Assembly: GCA_021741945.1 (NCBI GenBank)
Contig: JAIOWV010000051.1
Location: forward strand, 1 to 8,777
Length of the DNA stretch: 8,777 nt
Origin: Pontimonas sp.
Lineage (GTDB): Bacteria; Actinomycetota; Actinomycetes; Actinomycetales; Microbacteriaceae
Direction: 5' to 3'
Each line of letters opens with the position of its first letter. The first letter of the stretch is position 1. The notes beneath the pieces were generated by a model. The model did no database searches, was not told the origin of the DNA, and saw only the letters and a program-made list of their open reading frames with translations. The position numbers were made by a program, and so were the translations under genes. Below are positions 6,801-8,777 of this stretch, one piece after another.

Positions 6801-7109
6801 ATGGATCCGATTTCGCTGTTTATGATCGCAGTCCTCGGACTGTTGATTTATTTCATGATTCGCAATTCCCGCAAGCAGCGCAAAACCCAAGAAGAGCTTG
6901 CTGAAAAGCTCAAGCCTGGTGCCGAGGTCATGACGTCCTTTGGCCTCTACGCGACGGTTCTTGAGATTGACGACGAGAAGAACATTGCGGTCTTGGATGT
7001 GGGCAAGGGTGTCAAGGTACGTGTTCACCGCCAGACGCTCACCAAAGTGGTCGACGAGGAAGACACTGACGGCGCCTCCACCGAGGTCGCCTCAGACAAG
7101 AAGTCCTAA
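6801..7109 (+). CDS. yajC: Sec translocon accessory protein YajC
   Basis: YajC is a small single-span membrane protein associated with SecDF in protein export. The 102 residues begin with MDPISLF, followed by one hydrophobic segment (about 6-20, through LGLLIYFMI). A basic RNSRKQRK stop-transfer stretch and a cytoplasmic YajC domain with LKPGAEVMTSFGLYATV come next. The acidic polar tail (DEEDTDGAS) is typical. I chose ATG 6801 because related proteins begin MDP. A TTG at 6789 would add four residues but sits only 1 nt after the GAAAGG (6782-6787), too close to use it, whereas the ATG is 13 nt away. The gene precedes secD by 33 nt, as in many bacteria. Identification is firm despite its size. 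Confidence 0.94.
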   Translation: MDPISLFMIAVLGLLIYFMIRNSRKQRKTQEELAEKLKPGAEVMTSFGLYATVLEIDDEKNIAVLDVGKGVKVRVHRQTLTKVVDEEDTDGASTEVASDKKS

Positions 7110-7127
7110 GCTCGCTCACCATCCGAT

Positions 7128-7134
7128 AGAGAGA
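7128..7134 (+). promoter_or_regulatory. Ribosome-binding site supporting the secD GTG start
   Basis: AGAGAGA lies 8 nt before GTG 7143, a normal spacing. No other start-type codon exists in this frame between the yajC stop and 7143, so this purine run supports GTG as the secD start. Confidence 0.5.
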
Positions 7135-7142
7135 ATTCCCTC

Positions 7143-8777
7143 GTGGTATCAAACTTCCGTGTCGCTGGAGCGTGGAAACGCTTCGCATGGCTTGCCGCCA
7201 TCTTCGCTGTGCTTATTGGCGGTAACGCCTGGTCGGTCTGGCAAGAGGGTGGCTCATGGACGCCCAAGTTAGCGCTAGATCTTCAGGGTGGGACACAGAT
7301 CATTCTGGCTCCTCAGCTTGCTGAAACCCAGACGGTGACGGAAGAACAGCTCAATCAGGCCGTTGCCATCATTCGCCAGCGCGTGGACGCCGGCGGTGTG
7401 GCAGAGGCTGAGGTGTCGACGCAGGGTGGCGCAAACATCGTCGTCGCAATTCCTGGGGCTCCGGATGCCGCAACTCTCGAGCGCATTCGCTCGTCCGCGA
7501 AGCTTGAGTTCCGCCCGGTGCTCCAGACAACTTTTGTCTCCGAAGAAGCACCGGCCGAGGGTCCTGCCAGTTTCAACCCCTATGACGAGCCTGCACCCGA
7601 GCGAACCCCTGAGAGCGCGAGCGATTTAGCGTGGATCACTCCAGCGATTGACCGCGCGTACAACGAATTGTCTTGTGACCAACTGGATGCACTCGGCAGC
7701 AATGTCGCTGACCCTGCGCGCCCCCTCGTGACTTGTTCCGCTGATGGCTTCAGCAAGTTCGTTTTGGGCCCCGTTGAGGTTGGTGGCGAGACTATCCAGG
7801 ATGCAATTTCTGGTCTGGTACCCGGCCCCCAGGGCACGGTGACCACGGAGTGGGGTGTCTTCCTCGAGTTCGACGAGGTGGGCACCGAAGGTTTCCGCTC
7901 GGTGACCGAGCGACTCGTTGGCTTCGAAGGGGTCCAGAACCAGTTCGCGATTGTTTTGGATGGGCGCGTCATCAGTGCCCCGCGCACCCTCGCTGCAATC
8001 ACTGACGGTCGGCCTCAGATCAGCGGCTCGTTCACTCAGGAGTCTGCGGAGGTACTCGCAGATCAGCTGAAATTCGGTGCTTTGCCCATTGGATTCGAAG
8101 TCCAGAGTGCAGAGACCATCACGGCAACGTTGGGGCTTTCGCAGCTTCAGAGCGGTCTTCTGGCCGGGGCAATTGGTCTGATTTTGGTGGTTGTGTACTC
8201 GCTCTTCCAGTATCGAGTGTTGGGGTTTGTGACGGTGTTCTCCCTGACTACCGCGTTCGCACTCACCTATCTCCTCATCACCTACCTCTCAAACGCTCAG
8301 GGGTACCGGCTTTCGTTAGCCGGTGTTGCCGGTTTGATTGTGGCGATTGGTATCACCGCTGACTCGTTCATTGTCTTCTTCGAGCGAATTCGTGATGAGT
8401 TGCGCGATGGGCGGGTAGTTGGCTCCGCTATTTCCGCGGCATGGAAACGCGCCTTTAGGACCATCATCGCCTCGGATGCGGTGGGCTTCCTTGCCGCTGC
8501 AGTGCTCTTCATCTTGGCTGTTGGTAACGTGCGTGGCTTCGCCTTCACCCTGGGTTTAACCACGATCGTCGACCTGATCATCGTCGCTCTCTTCACGCAT
8601 CCCTTGATGCAGGTGCTGGGCCGGACACGATTCTTCGGTGAGGGTCACCCCTTGAGCGGTCTTGACCCTAAGGCTTTGGGCGCTGTTTACCGAGGTCGCG
8701 CGAAATTCCGCGACCCGGTTGATGTTGCGCCGCTCGCAAGAAAGAAGAGTGCTCAGGAGGCCAAGCGCAGGCAAACA
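7143..8777 (+). CDS. secD: Protein translocase subunit SecD, 3' end beyond the window
   Basis: SecD is an RND-type membrane protein that, with SecF, uses the proton motive force to help pull exported proteins across the membrane. From GTG 7143 the frame stays open for 545 codons to the window edge; actinobacterial SecD is usually little longer, so it is nearly complete. A first membrane segment (about 14-30) is followed by the family motif LALDLQGGTQ (43-52). A large outer domain (to about 330) contains a Pro/Glu-rich stretch (133-158) and two cysteines (178, 198). Five more hydrophobic segments lie near 337-354, 361-382, 391-411, 444-461 and 464-485. The segment with GITADSFIVFFERIRDE (403-419) is the conserved fourth-span region thought to carry the proton-relay aspartate. 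The end is basic (ARKKSAQEAKRRQ). secF is expected next. Confidence 0.96.
   Translation, partial: MVSNFRVAGAWKRFAWLAAIFAVLIGGNAWSVWQEGGSWTPKLALDLQGGTQIILAPQLAETQTVTEEQLNQAVAIIRQRVDAGGVAEAEVSTQGGANIVVAIPGAPDAATLERIRSSAKLEFRPVLQTTFVSEEAPAEGPASFNPYDEPAPERTPESASDLAWITPAIDRAYNELSCDQLDALGSNVADPARPLVTCSADGFSKFVLGPVEVGGETIQDAISGLVPGPQGTVTTEWGVFLEFDEVGTEGFRSVTERLVGFEGVQNQFAIVLDGRVISAPRTLAAITDGRPQISGSFTQESAEVLADQLKFGALPIGFEVQSAETITATLGLSQLQSGLLAGAIGLILVVVYSLFQYRVLGFVTVFSLTTAFALTYLLITYLSNAQGYRLSLAGVAGLIVAIGITADSFIVFFERIRDELRDGRVVGSAISAAWKRAFRTIIASDAVGFLAAAVLFILAVGNVRGFAFTLGLTTIVDLIIVALFTHPLMQVLGRTRFFGEGHPLSGLDPKALGAVYRGRAKFRDPVDVAPLARKKSAQEAKRRQT

Overview
The window is a housekeeping segment of an actinobacterial chromosome. 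All ten genes lie on the + strand and are packed almost without gaps. The gene order is thrS, an Ap4A-phosphorylase-like HIT gene, pdxS, pdxT, yebC, ruvC, ruvA, ruvB, yajC, secD. This order is typical of Actinomycetota and resembles the Micrococcales/Microbacteriaceae arrangement. By eye the base composition is moderately GC-rich (upper fifties percent in the lines I counted), which is low for Microbacteriaceae. Together with the short spacers this is compatible with a small-genome aquatic member of that family. The taxonomic placement is inference from gene order, protein flavour and composition; no rRNA is present.

Region 1 (1-2154): the 3' three quarters of threonyl-tRNA synthetase, overlapped by 8 nt by a HIT-family gene resembling mycobacterial Rv2613c. 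Region 2 (2155-3739): a 63-bp spacer with a candidate promoter, then pdxS and pdxT, which overlap by 11 nt and encode the two subunits of the PLP synthase. Region 3 (3740-6746): yebC, then ruvC, ruvA and ruvB, coupled by a 9-nt gap, a 4-nt overlap and a 1-nt overlap. They encode a YebC/TACO1-type translation factor and the complete Holliday-junction branch-migration and resolution machinery. Region 4 (6747-8777): yajC and secD, the start of the Sec accessory operon. secD is open at the right edge, and secF is expected just beyond.

No gene is frameshifted or missing a key catalytic residue. I found no tRNA, rRNA, mobile element, CRISPR array, long repeat or convincing intrinsic terminator. No stretch over 300 bases lacks a gene; the longest gap is 63 bp. 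The whole window could be read as one or a few overlapping transcripts.

I do not see a previously undescribed system here. The points worth a second look are modest: the absence of the phosphatidylinositol/PIM gene block that many relatives carry between the HIT gene and pdxS; a small hairpin over the presumed ruvA ribosome-binding site; -10-like hexamers that include the upstream stop codon at each larger gap; and a Pro/Glu-rich insert and cysteine pair in the outer domain of SecD.
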